Shown here piece after piece: positions 42,459-51,786 of a stretch of 64,000 nucleotides of DNA. The stretch spans positions 496,001-560,000 of the forward strand of contig NZ_VFNH01000002.1 in NCBI RefSeq assembly GCF_006715485.1, read 5' to 3'. The position numbers and the translations under genes are program-made. The notes under the pieces were generated by a model. The model made no database searches. It was given only the letters and a program-made list of their open reading frames with translations, and was not told the DNA's origin. Each line of letters begins with the position of its first letter. The stretch's first letter is position 1. Origin of the DNA: Herbaspirillum sp. SJZ107. Lineage in GTDB: Bacteria > Pseudomonadota > Gammaproteobacteria > Burkholderiales > Burkholderiaceae_D.

Positions 42459-44498
42459 TTACTGGCCGCGCAGGAACAGTTTGTCGAGCGCGGAAATCTC
42501 GAGTTGGACCCAGGTCGGGCGGCCATGGTTGCACTGGTCGGCGCGTTCGGTCGCTTCCATCTGGCGCAGCAGGGCGTTCATCTCGGGCACCGCCAGGATG
42601 CGGTTGGCGCGCACCGCCGTGTGGCAGGCGAGGGTGCCGAGCAATTCGTTGCGGCGCTCGATCAGCACGCGCGAGCCGCCATACTCTCGCACGTCGCGCA
42701 GGACGTCGCGCGCCAGGGTCTGGGCGTCGGCGTTCTTCAGCAGCGTCGGCACGGCGCGCACCGCGAGGGTGGTCGGCGACAGCGCGGCGATGTCGAAGCC
42801 GAGCGCCTTCAGGGTGTCCTGGTTTTCCTGCACGGTGCCGACTTCGATCGCGTCGGCGAAGAAGGTCACCGGGATCAGGAGCTGCTGCACCTGCATCTGC
42901 TCGCCGCCGGCCTGGGCGTCGAGCGCGTTCTTGATCTGCTCGTACAGGATGCGTTCGTGGGCCGCATGCATGTCGACCAGCACCAGGCCCTTGCGGTTCT
43001 GGGCCAGGATGTAGATGCCGTGCAGCTGGGCCAGCGCGAAGCCGAGCGGGAAGTCGTCGTCGGAGGCCGGTTGCGTGGTCTCCGGCAAGCTGGCTTCGCG
43101 CACCGCGCTGCCGCTGGCCGGCGCGTCCGCTGCGCGGTCCGATTTGAACAGGGCGCCGTAGCTGTCGGTGCGCTGCGGGACGCCGGCGCTGGTCGGCGTA
43201 CCGACGCCCGGCGCATCCCAGCGGCTGCCGGGCGGGAAGGGCGAAGGCGAGAAGGTCGAGGTCAGCTGGCTGCCGAACGAGGTCTGTTCGTGCGGACGGC
43301 GCCAGGCCGGGGTGCCGCTGCTGCTTGAGCCACCACCGCCACCACCGCCACCACCACCACCACCACCACCACCCGGGCTGCCGCCGAGGCCGAAGTTGCC
43401 GCCCGGGCCACGGCCCAGGATGCTGTCGAGCGAGGTGCGCGACGCCGTGATCTCGGCCGCGCTGACCGGCGCCGGCGCGTTGCCGTGGGCGGTCGCCGAA
43501 GTCTGGGCCAGCGTGCGCTGCACCGCGTGGAACACGAACTGGTGCACGGCGCGGCTGTCGCGGAAGCGCACTTCGATCTTGGACGGGTGCACGTTGACGT
43601 CGACCATCGCCGGGTCGAGTTCGAGCGCCAGCACATAGGTCGGGAAGCGGTCGCCGTGCAGCACGTCCTCGTAGGCGGCTTTCACCGCGTGCACCAGCAG
43701 CTTGTCGCGCACGAAGCGGCCGTTCACGTAGAAGAACTGGCCGTCGGCGCGCGCCTTGGAGGCGGTCGGCAAGCCGACGTAGCCCTGCAGGCGCAGCGGG
43801 CCGGCGGCTTCCTCGACCGCCAGGCGCGCCTCGGCGAAATCGTTGCCGAGGATCTGGGCGCTGCGCTTGGCGGCTTCGCTGACGTTCCAGTGGTCGATGG
43901 TGCGGCCGTTGTGGGTCAGGCTGAACGAGACGTCGGGCCGCGCCAGCGCGATGCGGCGCACGACTTCGGCGCAGTGGCCGTATTCGGTCTGCTCGGACTT
44001 CAAAAACTTGCGGCGCGCCGGCGTGTTGAAATACAGGTCCTGGACGTCGATCGTGGTACCGAAGGCGCCGGACGAGGGCGCTACCACCCCCAGGTGCGAG
44101 CCGACGATTTCCCACGCATGCGGCGCGTTGGCCGTGCGCGAGGTGATCGACACCGCCGCCACCGAGGCGATCGAGGCCAGCGCCTCGCCGCGGAAGCCGA
44201 GCGTGTTCACGTTTTCCAGTTCGGCCAGCGAGGCGATCTTGGAGGTCGCATGGCGCGCCAGCGCCAGCGGCAGCTCTTCCGGCGGGATGCCCTTGCCGTT
44301 GTCGGTGATGGCGATGCGCTTGACGCCGCCTTCCTCGAGACGGATCGTGACCTGGGTCGCGCCGGCGTCGAGCGCATTCTCGAGCAGCTCCTTTACCACG
44401 GCCGATGGCCGCTCGACCACCTCGCCGGCGGCGATTTGCGAGATCAGCTGATCGGGCAGCTGCTGGATCGGGCGATGGGTAGGGACCGGAGCGTTCAT
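42459..44498 (-). CDS. mutL: DNA mismatch repair protein MutL
   Basis: A 679-aa GHKL ATPase that links MutS recognition to downstream repair. The N-terminal ATPase motifs are present: [18 protein letters not shown] and [13 protein letters not shown]. The C-terminal dimerisation domain occupies about 480-679, with [15 protein letters not shown] near the end. The linker contains a run of 15 glycines (encoded at 43329-43373) next to four serines, mostly repeated GGT codons, and makes this MutL longer than the E. coli protein. No endonuclease DQHAxxER motif is obvious ([13 protein letters not shown] is present instead). Confidence 0.96.
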   Translation of the reverse strand: MNAPVPTHRPIQQLPDQLISQIAAGEVVERPSAVVKELLENALDAGATQVTIRLEEGGVKRIAITDNGKGIPPEELPLALARHATSKIASLAELENVNTLGFRGEALASIASVAAVSITSRTANAPHAWEIVGSHLGVVAPSSGAFGTTIDVQDLYFNTPARRKFLKSEQTEYGHCAEVVRRIALARPDVSFSLTHNGRTIDHWNVSEAAKRSAQILGNDFAEARLAVEEAAGPLRLQGYVGLPTASKARADGQFFYVNGRFVRDKLLVHAVKAAYEDVLHGDRFPTYVLALELDPAMVDVNVHPSKIEVRFRDSRAVHQFVFHAVQRTLAQTSATAHGNAPAPVSAAEITASRTSLDSILGRGPGGNFGLGGSPGGGGGGGGGGGGGGGSSSSGTPAWRRPHEQTSFGSQLTSTFSPSPFPPGSRWDAPGVGTPTSAGVPQRTDSYGALFKSDRAADAPASGSAVREASLPETTQPASDDDFPLGFALAQLHGIYILAQNRKGLVLVDMHAAHERILYEQIKNALDAQAGGEQMQVQQLLIPVTFFADAIEVGTVQENQDTLKALGFDIAALSPTTLAVRAVPTLLKNADAQTLARDVLRDVREYGGSRVLIERRNELLGTLACHTAVRANRILAVPEMNALLRQMEATERADQCNHGRPTWVQLEISALDKLFLRGQ
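43329..43373. repeat. Trinucleotide repeat inside mutL
   Basis: Fifteen consecutive glycine codons on the minus strand, the eight at 43350-43373 being identical GGT units. The tract lies in the disordered linker, so unit gain or loss would stay in frame. Confidence 0.95.
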
Positions 44499-44606
44499 CC
44501 GACACATTATAGCTCGGCGTGCGCCAACTCAAACCGGGGCCCATCGCAGGGTGTCGCGATTCTGTTGCTTAAGTTGTGTTTCCGGCCATTTATCGGGGCA
44601 GACTGG

Positions 44607-44615
44607 TGGTATGAT
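44607..44615 (+). promoter_or_regulatory. Extended -10 promoter element of the DedA gene
   Basis: TGGTATGAT (extended -10) lies 25 bp before the DedA ATG; no good -35 is visible, as is common with extended -10 promoters. Confidence 0.4.
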
Positions 44616-44639
44616 GCTGCGCTACCGTTTAGGACTACT

Positions 44640-45284
44640 ATGGATTTCATGCAATTTTTCGACATGATTCTTCATGTCGATAAAACCCTGGGCATGTTGC
44701 TCAGCCAGTACGGCATCTATGTCTACGCAGTACTGTTCGCCATCGTGTTTTGCGAGACCGGCCTGGTGGTCCTGTTCTTCTTCCCCGGCGACACCCTGCT
44801 GTTCATCGCGGGCGCCTTCTGCGCCACCGGCGAGATGAGTTATCCGCTGCTGATGGGGCTCCTGATCCTGGCCGCCGTCACCGGGAATACCCTGAACTAT
44901 CATATCGGCGAAGCCATCGGCCAGCGCATGTTCACCCAGGACTACCGCTGGATCAACAAGGATGCACTGAAACGCACCCACGACTTCTTCGAAAAGCATG
45001 GCGGCAAGACCATCATCCTGGCGCGCTTCGTGCCTGTGGTGCGGACCTTTGCCCCGTTCGTGGCCGGCGTGTCCGACATGACGCATACCCGCTTCCAGAT
45101 GTTCAACATCACCGGCGCCGTGCTGTGGGTGGCCGGTCTGGTGACCGCCGGCTATTTCTTCGGCAATATCCCGGTGATCCGCGACCACCTGACCGCGATC
45201 GTGCTGATCGGTGTCGGCGCCGCGATCGTGCCGCTGGCGCTGGGTGGCATCTACAAGTTCGGGCGCCGCATGTTGAGCCGATAA
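44640..45284 (+). CDS. DedA family inner-membrane protein
   Basis: A 214-aa polytopic protein with the SNARE-associated/VTT pattern: ETGLVVLFFFPGDTLLFIAG (about 42-61), then HDFFEKHGGKTIILARFVPVVRTFAPFVAGVSDM (the conserved F-x-R-F/V-P-xxR box, about 113-148) and later membrane helices. DedA proteins are needed for membrane potential and polyprenyl or phospholipid handling; some are lipid flippases. The ATG at 44640 follows an extended -10 promoter. It is divergent from mutL. Confidence 0.92.
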   Translation: MDFMQFFDMILHVDKTLGMLLSQYGIYVYAVLFAIVFCETGLVVLFFFPGDTLLFIAGAFCATGEMSYPLLMGLLILAAVTGNTLNYHIGEAIGQRMFTQDYRWINKDALKRTHDFFEKHGGKTIILARFVPVVRTFAPFVAGVSDMTHTRFQMFNITGAVLWVAGLVTAGYFFGNIPVIRDHLTAIVLIGVGAAIVPLALGGIYKFGRRMLSR

Positions 45285-45423
45285 CACCCGATAACACCTC
45301 GACATTGTCAGGTCAGCCAGCGCGCCGCATCGACGGCGCGCTGTGCGTTTACGGGGGGATGCGGCCCTCAAGTTTGCCTACGGCAACCCGTTAAAGCATG
45401 GACTGCTTCATTACTGGAATCCC

Positions 45424-46530
45424 ATGCGTAACCTGATCGCCCTGTTCGCTTGCTGCTGTGTCGCCATGAGCGCAAGCGCGAACGATCCTGCCGCCGCGGC
45501 AGCCAAGCTCGCGGCCTCCATCTCGAAACCGGCGTCGGCTTCCATGCCGGCAAGCGCCAAAACCACGTCTTCCGACGCGGTCAAGAAACTGGTGGCGGCC
45601 GCCGATGCCAAGGTTGCAGGCGGGCCGGCCGCTGCGGCCGCTGCACCGGCTGCAAGCGCCAAGGAAGAGGACGCCGAAGTCGCGCTGTCCGCCAAGATCG
45701 CCGAGCGCCTGGCCGAGCTGCGCGAGCGCCAGCAGGCGCGCGCCGGCGCCGCCGCGCGCGCCAGGAAGGTGGCCGATGCCCGCCGCAAGCAGGAAGAGCA
45801 GGCCGCCGTCGCCGCCGCCGCAGCGGCGATCACGGCTGCCGCCGCACCGAAGCGTGGCACCGACTGGTCCTACGAGGGCGAACTCGGTCCCGCCAACTGG
45901 TCGAAGATCAACGACGGCTGGGCCAAGTGCGCCACCGGCAACCGCCAGTCGCCGATCGACCTGCGCGACGGCATCAAGGTCAACCTCGAACAGATCAGCT
46001 TCGATTACCACCCGTCCTCGTTCAGCGAGGTCAACAATGGCCGCACGATCCAGGTCGAAGTCGGCAGCGGCAATTTCATCACGGTCGGCAACCAGACCTA
46101 TGAGCTGCAGCAATTCCACTTCCACCGTCCGTCGGAGGAAAAGATCAACGGCAAGGGCACGGAAATGGTCATGCACATGGTGCACAAGAGCGCCGACGGC
46201 AAGATCGCGATCATCGCCGTGCTGCTCGAACGCGGCCAGCCGCACGGCCTGATGCAGACGGTCTGGGACAACCTGCCGCTGGAAAAGCACGAGACCGTGT
46301 CGCCGGCGATCGTGATCGACCCGACCGATGCGCTGCCGGAAAAGCGCGAGTATTTCACTTACATGGGGTCCCTGAGCGAACCGCCGTGCACCGAGGGTGT
46401 GCTGTGGATGGTGTTCAAGCAGCCGCGCCAGGCGTCGCCGGCGCAGATGGCCCTGTTTTCGCGGCTGTATCCGCTGAATGCGCGGCCGGTGCAGTCGACG
46501 GCGGGGCGGATGATCAAGGAGTCGAACTGA
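45424..46530 (+). CDS. Periplasmic alpha-type carbonic anhydrase with long Ala-rich N-terminal region
   Basis: A 368-aa exported protein. The signal peptide is MRNLIALFACCCVAMSASA. Residues about 20-143 are Ala/Lys/Glu/Arg-rich and likely helical or coiled-coil. The catalytic domain (about 147-368) has zinc ligands His222 and His224 (QQFHFHRPSEE) and His241 (MVMHMVHKS). NRQSPIDLRDG and EPPCTEGVLWMVF are also diagnostic, and Cys169 with the Cys of EPPCTEG probably form the usual disulfide. It hydrates CO2 in the periplasm. The N-terminal extension is unusual for the family. Confidence 0.92.
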   Translation: MRNLIALFACCCVAMSASANDPAAAAAKLAASISKPASASMPASAKTTSSDAVKKLVAAADAKVAGGPAAAAAAPAASAKEEDAEVALSAKIAERLAELRERQQARAGAAARARKVADARRKQEEQAAVAAAAAAITAAAAPKRGTDWSYEGELGPANWSKINDGWAKCATGNRQSPIDLRDGIKVNLEQISFDYHPSSFSEVNNGRTIQVEVGSGNFITVGNQTYELQQFHFHRPSEEKINGKGTEMVMHMVHKSADGKIAIIAVLLERGQPHGLMQTVWDNLPLEKHETVSPAIVIDPTDALPEKREYFTYMGSLSEPPCTEGVLWMVFKQPRQASPAQMALFSRLYPLNARPVQSTAGRMIKESN

Positions 46531-46551
46531 GGCTGGCTTAGCGCAGCCACC

Positions 46552-46577
46552 GTCGCCCCTGCCTGCGCAGGGGCGAC
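46552..46577. repeat. Single REP-like unit, GTCGCCCC family
   Basis: One palindromic unit beginning GTCGCCCCTGC and ending GGGGCGAC lies between the convergent carbonic anhydrase and mutarotase genes. It can form a stable hairpin that may act as a transcript end. Confidence 0.8.
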
Positions 46578-46615
46578 GTTTACAAGCTAACGATTCAGGT
46601 GGAGTCGGCGAACCA

Positions 46616-47464
46616 TCAAGCCGACACCACCACCCGGTGCTCCCCGCGCCAGCTCCCGCCCGGCTCCAGCACCTGCGGCCCCAGCAAGGCCGGCTCGATG
46701 CAGACAAATTGCCGGTACTCGTCATCGTCCATATCGTTCAGCGCGGCCGCATCGGCCGCTCCCGGATTCCACACGACCGCATCGCTAAAGCCGCTCTGCT
46801 GCAACCCCAGCTTGTCGGCCCCGGTATCGAACACGATGTTGCCGGCGATCCCCTCGAACACCTGGTCCAGCTTGTCGGTAATCGCCAGCGTCTCGGCCTG
46901 CACGCCGTCGATGCGCACCGCTTCCACGTCTTCGACCAGGTAATAAGTGTGCAGCGCGGCGGAGAACGGGAAGGCCTCGGTGCCGGTGTTGCGCACCTCC
47001 AGCTGCAGGGCCAGGGTCTGCGCCCCCACCGTCACCCGCAGCGACAGTTCGAACGGCGCCGGCCAGGCGGCCGCCAGCGCGGGCGCCAGGTCGGCCTGCG
47101 ACAGGCCCAGCACGGCGAACGCGGCGCCGTCCTGCTCGCCCGACTCGAGTACGCGCCAGGTGCTGACGCGCGCGAAGCCGTGGCGCATGCCGCTGCCGCG
47201 TTCGGCGAACTGGGGAAAGATCACCGGCACGCCACCGCGGATCGCGCGGCTGCCGTCGAGCGCGGACAGGGTGCTGAGGAACAGGCGTTCCTGCGCTGCC
47301 GGTGCCTGCAAGCCCACCGCGCCGGCCGCGCTGGCCTGCGGGCTGGGCGGGGTTTTCCATGACAGCAGGTGGGCACCATACAGGGTGATGGTCGCTTCGG
47401 CGCCGTCGGGCGCGCGAAGTTGTAAGGCGGGCAATTGCCCAAACTGCGTGGTGGTTGCGCTCAC
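46616..47464 (-). CDS. D-hexose-6-phosphate mutarotase (YeaD-like aldose epimerase)
   Basis: A 282-aa galactose-mutarotase-fold enzyme that interconverts the anomers of hexose 6-phosphates. Family motifs are ALDGSRAIRGGVPVIFPQF, HGFARVSTWRV, AALHTYYLVEDV and CIEPALLGPQVLEPGGSW. The GTG start at 47464 has GAGGAG 6 nt upstream; residues before it do not fit the family. It is convergent with the carbonic anhydrase gene and lies downstream of amiC on the minus strand. Confidence 0.9.
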   Translation of the reverse strand: MSATTTQFGQLPALQLRAPDGAEATITLYGAHLLSWKTPPSPQASAAGAVGLQAPAAQERLFLSTLSALDGSRAIRGGVPVIFPQFAERGSGMRHGFARVSTWRVLESGEQDGAAFAVLGLSQADLAPALAAAWPAPFELSLRVTVGAQTLALQLEVRNTGTEAFPFSAALHTYYLVEDVEAVRIDGVQAETLAITDKLDQVFEGIAGNIVFDTGADKLGLQQSGFSDAVVWNPGAADAAALNDMDDDEYRQFVCIEPALLGPQVLEPGGSWRGEHRVVVSA

Positions 47465-47523
47465 GGGCCTCTCCTCAGGTAAAACCAATGGAGTCGTCAC
47501 GCGCGGCAACCACGCCATCGGGA

Positions 47524-48999
47524 TCAAGTCATGCGGCTCTTCGCCAGCGGCGGATTGTACGCGAAGTAGCGCTTGATGCCTTTGGTGATCGCGTCGGCCA
47601 GTTGATTTTGATAGCCGTCGTCCTTCAGCCGCGCTTCCTCTTCCGGATTCGAGATGAAAGCGGTCTCGACCAGGATCGAGGGGATGTCGGGCGCCTTCAG
47701 CACCGCAAAGCCGGCCTGTTCGACCGAGCCCTTGTGCAGGCGGTTGATGCCGCCGATCTCGGACAGCACGGCCTTGCCCAGCTTGAGGCTGTCGTTGATC
47801 TGGGCCGTGGTCGACAGGTCGAACAGCACGCTGGCGATGTCCTTGTCGTGCGACGCGAAATTGGTGCCGCCGATCAGGTCGGCCTTGTTCTGGTCGTTGG
47901 CCAGCCAGCGCGCGGCGCTCGAACTCGCGCCTTTTTCCGACAGCACGAACACCGACGAGCCGCGCGCGCTCGGCTGGACGAAGGCATCGGCGTGGATCGA
48001 CACGAACAGGTCGGCCTGTACCTTTCTCGCCTTTTCCACGCGCTGGCCGAGCGGCACGAAGAAGTCGGCGTCGCGGGTCAGCATCACGCGCGTGTTCGGC
48101 AACTCTTCCAGCTTGGCCTTCAGGCGCTTGGCGACCGACAGCACGATGTCCTTTTCGTGCACGCCGGTGGCGCCGGTCGCGCCCGGGTCCTCGCCGCCAT
48201 GGCCGGGATCGAGCGCGATGGTGACCATGCGCGTCACCTTCTGGCCCGGCGCGGCCTTCGGATGGGCCTCCACCTTTGCCTGCGCTTGTGCCTGATTGCG
48301 GACCGCGGCCGGCGGTTGCGGCGTGCTCGGCTGCGGCTGGGCCGGCGTGGTGCCGGCGCGGGCGGCGTCGGCTTCCAGCTGGGCCACCGCGGCCGGGCCG
48401 ACCTGGCCGACGCTCGGGGCGCCCGGCTGGGCGCTCGGCGTCGGGGTGGCGGCCGCGACTTCGCTGCCGCTCCACTTTTCCTTGTCGATCATCGCCGTCA
48501 GCGGATCGACCGGCTTGACGGGATACAGGTCGAAGATCAGGCGGTGCCGGTAGCCGGCCACCGGATCGAGCGTGAACACCTGCGGCTTGACGGTTTCCTT
48601 CAGGTCGAATACCAGGCGCACCACGTTCGGGCGGTTCTGGCCGACCCGCACCTGCTTGATGTAGGGATCGTTCGATTCGACCTTGGCGACCAGGCTTTTG
48701 AGGGTGTCGTTGAGGGCCAGGCCATCGATGTCGACGACCAGCCGCGGCGGGTCGGGCACCATGAAATGGGTGGTTTTCAGCTCGCCGTCGTTTTCCAGCG
48801 TGACGCGGGTGTAGTCGTCGGCCGGCCAGACGCGCACGGCCATGATCTGGGCAGCCATGGCGCTTGTGGGCAGCAGGGCAGGCGCGAGCACCGACAGCAG
48901 CAGCGTGCCGCCTTTTTTCAGGGTGGCACGCCGTGTTCTCGAGCCAATGAGCTCATCGGGAATCAGGGAGTCGGGGGGTAGTGCAGGCGTTCGAGGCAT
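47524..48999 (-). CDS. amiC: N-acetylmuramoyl-L-alanine amidase with AMIN domain
   Basis: A 491-aa periplasmic amidase that splits septal peptidoglycan. A Tat-type signal (RTRRATLKKGGTLLLSVLA at about 20-38) agrees with AmiC export. The AMIN domain lies at about 50-150, followed by a Pro/Ala-rich linker and a C-terminal amidase_3 domain with zinc motifs DPGHGGEDPGA and SIHADAF. The ATG overlaps the 3' end of tsaE by 37 bp; a tsaE-amiC operon is widespread. Confidence 0.94.
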   Translation of the reverse strand: MPRTPALPPDSLIPDELIGSRTRRATLKKGGTLLLSVLAPALLPTSAMAAQIMAVRVWPADDYTRVTLENDGELKTTHFMVPDPPRLVVDIDGLALNDTLKSLVAKVESNDPYIKQVRVGQNRPNVVRLVFDLKETVKPQVFTLDPVAGYRHRLIFDLYPVKPVDPLTAMIDKEKWSGSEVAAATPTPSAQPGAPSVGQVGPAAVAQLEADAARAGTTPAQPQPSTPQPPAAVRNQAQAQAKVEAHPKAAPGQKVTRMVTIALDPGHGGEDPGATGATGVHEKDIVLSVAKRLKAKLEELPNTRVMLTRDADFFVPLGQRVEKARKVQADLFVSIHADAFVQPSARGSSVFVLSEKGASSSAARWLANDQNKADLIGGTNFASHDKDIASVLFDLSTTAQINDSLKLGKAVLSEIGGINRLHKGSVEQAGFAVLKAPDIPSILVETAFISNPEEEARLKDDGYQNQLADAITKGIKRYFAYNPPLAKSRMT

Positions 49000-49448
49000 A
49001 GCAGGCCCAAGTCGGACAACGCCTGCAATTCTACAGTACGCCCGAGCCCGCTGACTTCCAGCAACACGTTCACGTCGGGTGGCGGCAACACCGGCTCGCC
49101 TTTTTCCGGCCATTCGACGATGCAAATGTTGTGACCATTGAAATCTTCGCGGAAGCCGGCGTCCAAAAATTCTTCCGGACTCGACATGCGGTACAGGTCG
49201 TAGTGGATCAGCTCGACCGGCTGGCCGCCGAGGCGGATGCGGTAGGGTTCCGACAGCGTATAGGTCGGGCTCTTGACCGCGCCCTGGTGGCCGGCCGCGT
49301 GCAGCAGCGCGCGCGTGAGGGCGGTCTTGCCGGCGCCGAGGTCGCCGTGCAGGTAGATCACCAGGCCCGGCTCCAGCGCGCGCGCCAGGGCGCCGCCCAG
49401 GGCGCGGGTCGCGTCTTCATCAGGAAGATAAGTTCTTATGGACTGCAT
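48963..49448 (-). CDS. tsaE: tRNA threonylcarbamoyladenosine synthesis ATPase TsaE
   Basis: A 161-aa P-loop ATPase that drives the TsaBDE complex making t6A37. GDLGAGKTALTRALL near 35-49 is the Walker A. SPTYTLSEPYR and HYDLYRMSSPEEFLDAGF are the family signatures. The ATG at 49448 is used rather than the TTG codon before it. It overlaps amiC and is divergent from queG, with only 58 bp between starts. Confidence 0.95.
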   Translation of the reverse strand: MQSIRTYLPDEDATRALGGALARALEPGLVIYLHGDLGAGKTALTRALLHAAGHQGAVKSPTYTLSEPYRIRLGGQPVELIHYDLYRMSSPEEFLDAGFREDFNGHNICIVEWPEKGEPVLPPPDVNVLLEVSGLGRTVELQALSDLGLLCLERLHYPPTP

Positions 49449-49506
49449 CAATTAAAATAGTGTGTTGCGGACGCTTGCGCCGCATCGTGTTGTCAACTTT
49501 CCCACC

Positions 49507-50622
49507 ATGTCCGACGCTTCTCCCGACCTCGACCAACTCGCGCAAGCCATCAAGGCATGGGGCGCCGAACTCGGCTTTGCCGACGTCCGCATCACGGACG
49601 TTGACCTGGCGCATACGGAAGCCGGGCTGCAAGCCTGGCTTGACGCAGGCCACCATGGCGAGATGGATTATATGGCAAGCCACGGCATGAAGCGCGCCCG
49701 GCCGGCCGAACTGGTGCCCGGCACGGTGCGCGTGATCAGCGCGCGCATGGACTACCTGCCGCGCGCCACCGCGGACGACTGGCGCGCCCGCGAACGCCTG
49801 CGCCAGCAGGATCCGCAGGCGGCCGTGGTCTCGGTCTATGCCCGCGGACGCGATTACCACAAGGTCTTGCGCAACCGCCTGCAGGCGCTGGCCGAGAAGG
49901 TCAGGGCGGCCATCGGCGACTACGGCTACCGCGTGTTCACCGATTCGGCGCCGGTGATGGAATTGCCGCTGGCGCAAAAGGCGGGACTGGGCTGGCGCGG
50001 CAAGCATACCCTGCTGCTGTCGCGCGAAGCCGGCTCGACCTTCTTCATCGGCGAGATCCTGGTCGATCTGCCGCTGCCGGTGGACGAACCCGGCGGTGCC
50101 CACTGCGGCCAGTGCGAGGCCTGCATCGGCGCCTGCCCGACCGGCGCCATCCTCGGGCCGGGGCGGCTCGATGCGCGGCGCTGCATCTCCTACCTGACGA
50201 TCGAATTGAAGGGCAGTATTCCGGAAGAATTCCGGCCGCTGATCGGCAACCGTATCTACGGCTGCGACGATTGCCAGCTAGTGTGCCCGTGGAACAAGTT
50301 CGCGCAGCGCGGCATGCTGCCCGACTTCGACGAGCGCAACGGCCTCGGCGCGGCCAGCCTGGTGGACCTATTTGCCTGGGAAGAGGAAGAATTCAATCGC
50401 CGCATGGAGGGCAGTCCGATCCGCCGCATCGGCCATGAGCGCTGGCTGCGCAACCTGGCGGTGGGACTCGGTAATGCAGCGGCGGAGCGCCCGGGCGACC
50501 CGGCCATCGTGGCTGCCCTGCAGGCCCGCGCAGCGCATCCGTCGGCGCTGGTGCGCGAGCACGTGGCCTGGGCGCTGGCGCGCCACGGGGTCGTGCTACA
50601 GCTCGATGCGCTTCATGCGTAA
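49507..50622 (+). CDS. queG: Epoxyqueuosine reductase
   Basis: A 371-aa cobalamin-dependent enzyme doing the last step of tRNA queuosine synthesis. Two [4Fe-4S] clusters are bound by CGQCEACIGACPTGAI and CDDCQLVCPWN. A C-terminal HEAT-like helical repeat region follows. The start MSDASPDLDQLAQAIKAWG fits the family; no Shine-Dalgarno is obvious. Its 3' end overlaps that of the convergent DUF3052 gene by 27 bp. Confidence 0.94.
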   Translation: MSDASPDLDQLAQAIKAWGAELGFADVRITDVDLAHTEAGLQAWLDAGHHGEMDYMASHGMKRARPAELVPGTVRVISARMDYLPRATADDWRARERLRQQDPQAAVVSVYARGRDYHKVLRNRLQALAEKVRAAIGDYGYRVFTDSAPVMELPLAQKAGLGWRGKHTLLLSREAGSTFFIGEILVDLPLPVDEPGGAHCGQCEACIGACPTGAILGPGRLDARRCISYLTIELKGSIPEEFRPLIGNRIYGCDDCQLVCPWNKFAQRGMLPDFDERNGLGAASLVDLFAWEEEEFNRRMEGSPIRRIGHERWLRNLAVGLGNAAAERPGDPAIVAALQARAAHPSALVREHVAWALARHGVVLQLDALHA

Positions 50623-50976
50623 TGCCGACCAGTCGCCGTCGATCGAGATCATCGCCACACCTGTGATACCGTTTTCCTTTGCATAGGCATTGATCGAGTC
50701 GCGATTAATATCGGTGGCCTTGGAAGCGGTCTGCTTCAGGTAAGCCACCCACAGCGACCCCTTGTCGCCCATGCGTTCCTTGGCGGTCGGGAAATACTGC
50801 TCGAGTTCCTTGCGGTTCATTGCGAACAGCAATACCACGTCTACTTTTTCTTGATCACTCTTGATCAGGTTGGGAGGCATCTGCGCGACCATGCCGGGGT
50901 GAACGCTTCCGTTCAAGATCAGCATCGATTTCGCGGTCCGCAAAAACATCTTGTCTGCAATCGTCTTTTCGCTCAT
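50596..50976 (-). CDS. DUF3052-like protein
   Basis: A 126-aa cytosolic protein. DVVLLFAMNRKELEQYFPTAKERM, GSLWVAYLKQTASKATDINRDSI and SIDGDWSALRMKR follow the DUF3052 pattern (DVVLLF..., LWVaWPKK...TDl, iddtWSALrF). The ATG gives MSEKTIADKMFLRTAKSM, with GGGAAG upstream. Function unknown. It lies downstream of the FixJ-like regulator on the same strand, 128 bp away, and is convergent with queG. Confidence 0.78.
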   Translation of the reverse strand: MSEKTIADKMFLRTAKSMLILNGSVHPGMVAQMPPNLIKSDQEKVDVVLLFAMNRKELEQYFPTAKERMGDKGSLWVAYLKQTASKATDINRDSINAYAKENGITGVAMISIDGDWSALRMKRIEL

Positions 50977-51104
50977 CTGTTCTTCCCTGAAGAATTTTTC
51001 TTGCATGGCCGGTGGGGCCATGGGGTGTTCAATGATTTTACAAGCGAACTTGCGAAAAGCTTGGAGGCAACAACCTGTTGTGCGCGCCTGTTCCGTAGAC
51101 GGGA

Positions 51105-51725
51105 TTACTTCAACAGCCCTGCCAGTTCCACTGCCGTCTTGACCTGCATCTTGTCGAAAATGTGCGCCCGGTGCACCTCCACCGTGCGCATGGAAATGCC
51201 GAGTTTGTCGGCCACGACCTTGTTCATGTTGCCGGCCAGGATCAGGTCGAGGACTTCGCGCTCGCGTGCCGACAAGGTCGCCAGGCGCGCGTGCACCGCG
51301 GCCGCGCCGGCGGCCTTGCGCGAGGCTGCCATGGCTTCTTCCACGCGGTCCATCAGCTGGTTGTCGTTGAACGGCTTTTCGAAGAAATCGAAGGCGCCGC
51401 GCTTGAGCGAGTCGACCGCCATCGGCACGTCGCCGTGGCCGGTCAGGAAGATCACCGGCAGGCGCGCCAGCAGGCCGCGCGCGACCAGCTGGTCGAATAC
51501 CGCGATGCCGTTCATGCCGGGCATGCGCACGTCGAGCAGCACGCAGTCGCCACTCGCTGCGCTGGCGCCGCCTGCGCCGTCGGCGTCGGCGGCTTGTACC
51601 TGTTCGCCGAGGGCATCGAGAAAGGCCTGGCCGCCGGCATGGCCGCGCGCCGCCAGCCCGCGCGATTGCGCCAGCCATTCGAGGGCGTCGCGGATGACGT
51701 CTTCGTCGTCGACGATATGCAGCAT
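51105..51725 (-). CDS. FixJ/NarL-type response regulator
   Basis: A 206-aa two-domain regulator. The receiver domain starts LHIVDDEDVIRDALEWLA and the phospho-acceptor Asp is in VLLDVRMPGMNG; FLTGHGDVPMAV and FDFFEKPF carry the conserved Thr and Lys. A LuxR-type HTH (LSAREREVLDLILAGNMNKVVADKLGIS) ends the protein. A Gly/Ala-rich insertion of about 20 residues (about 40-59) lies in front of the Asp strand and is unusual. Its gene follows the sensor kinase by 61 bp, so the two form a pair. Confidence 0.92.
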   Translation of the reverse strand: MLHIVDDEDVIRDALEWLAQSRGLAARGHAGGQAFLDALGEQVQAADADGAGGASAASGDCVLLDVRMPGMNGIAVFDQLVARGLLARLPVIFLTGHGDVPMAVDSLKRGAFDFFEKPFNDNQLMDRVEEAMAASRKAAGAAAVHARLATLSAREREVLDLILAGNMNKVVADKLGISMRTVEVHRAHIFDKMQVKTAVELAGLLK

Positions 51726-51786
51726 GCGATGGATCTCCTTTTATTGGGCGGTTATTTTAGCTCAGCGTTTGCCTCTCGGCAGGTGC

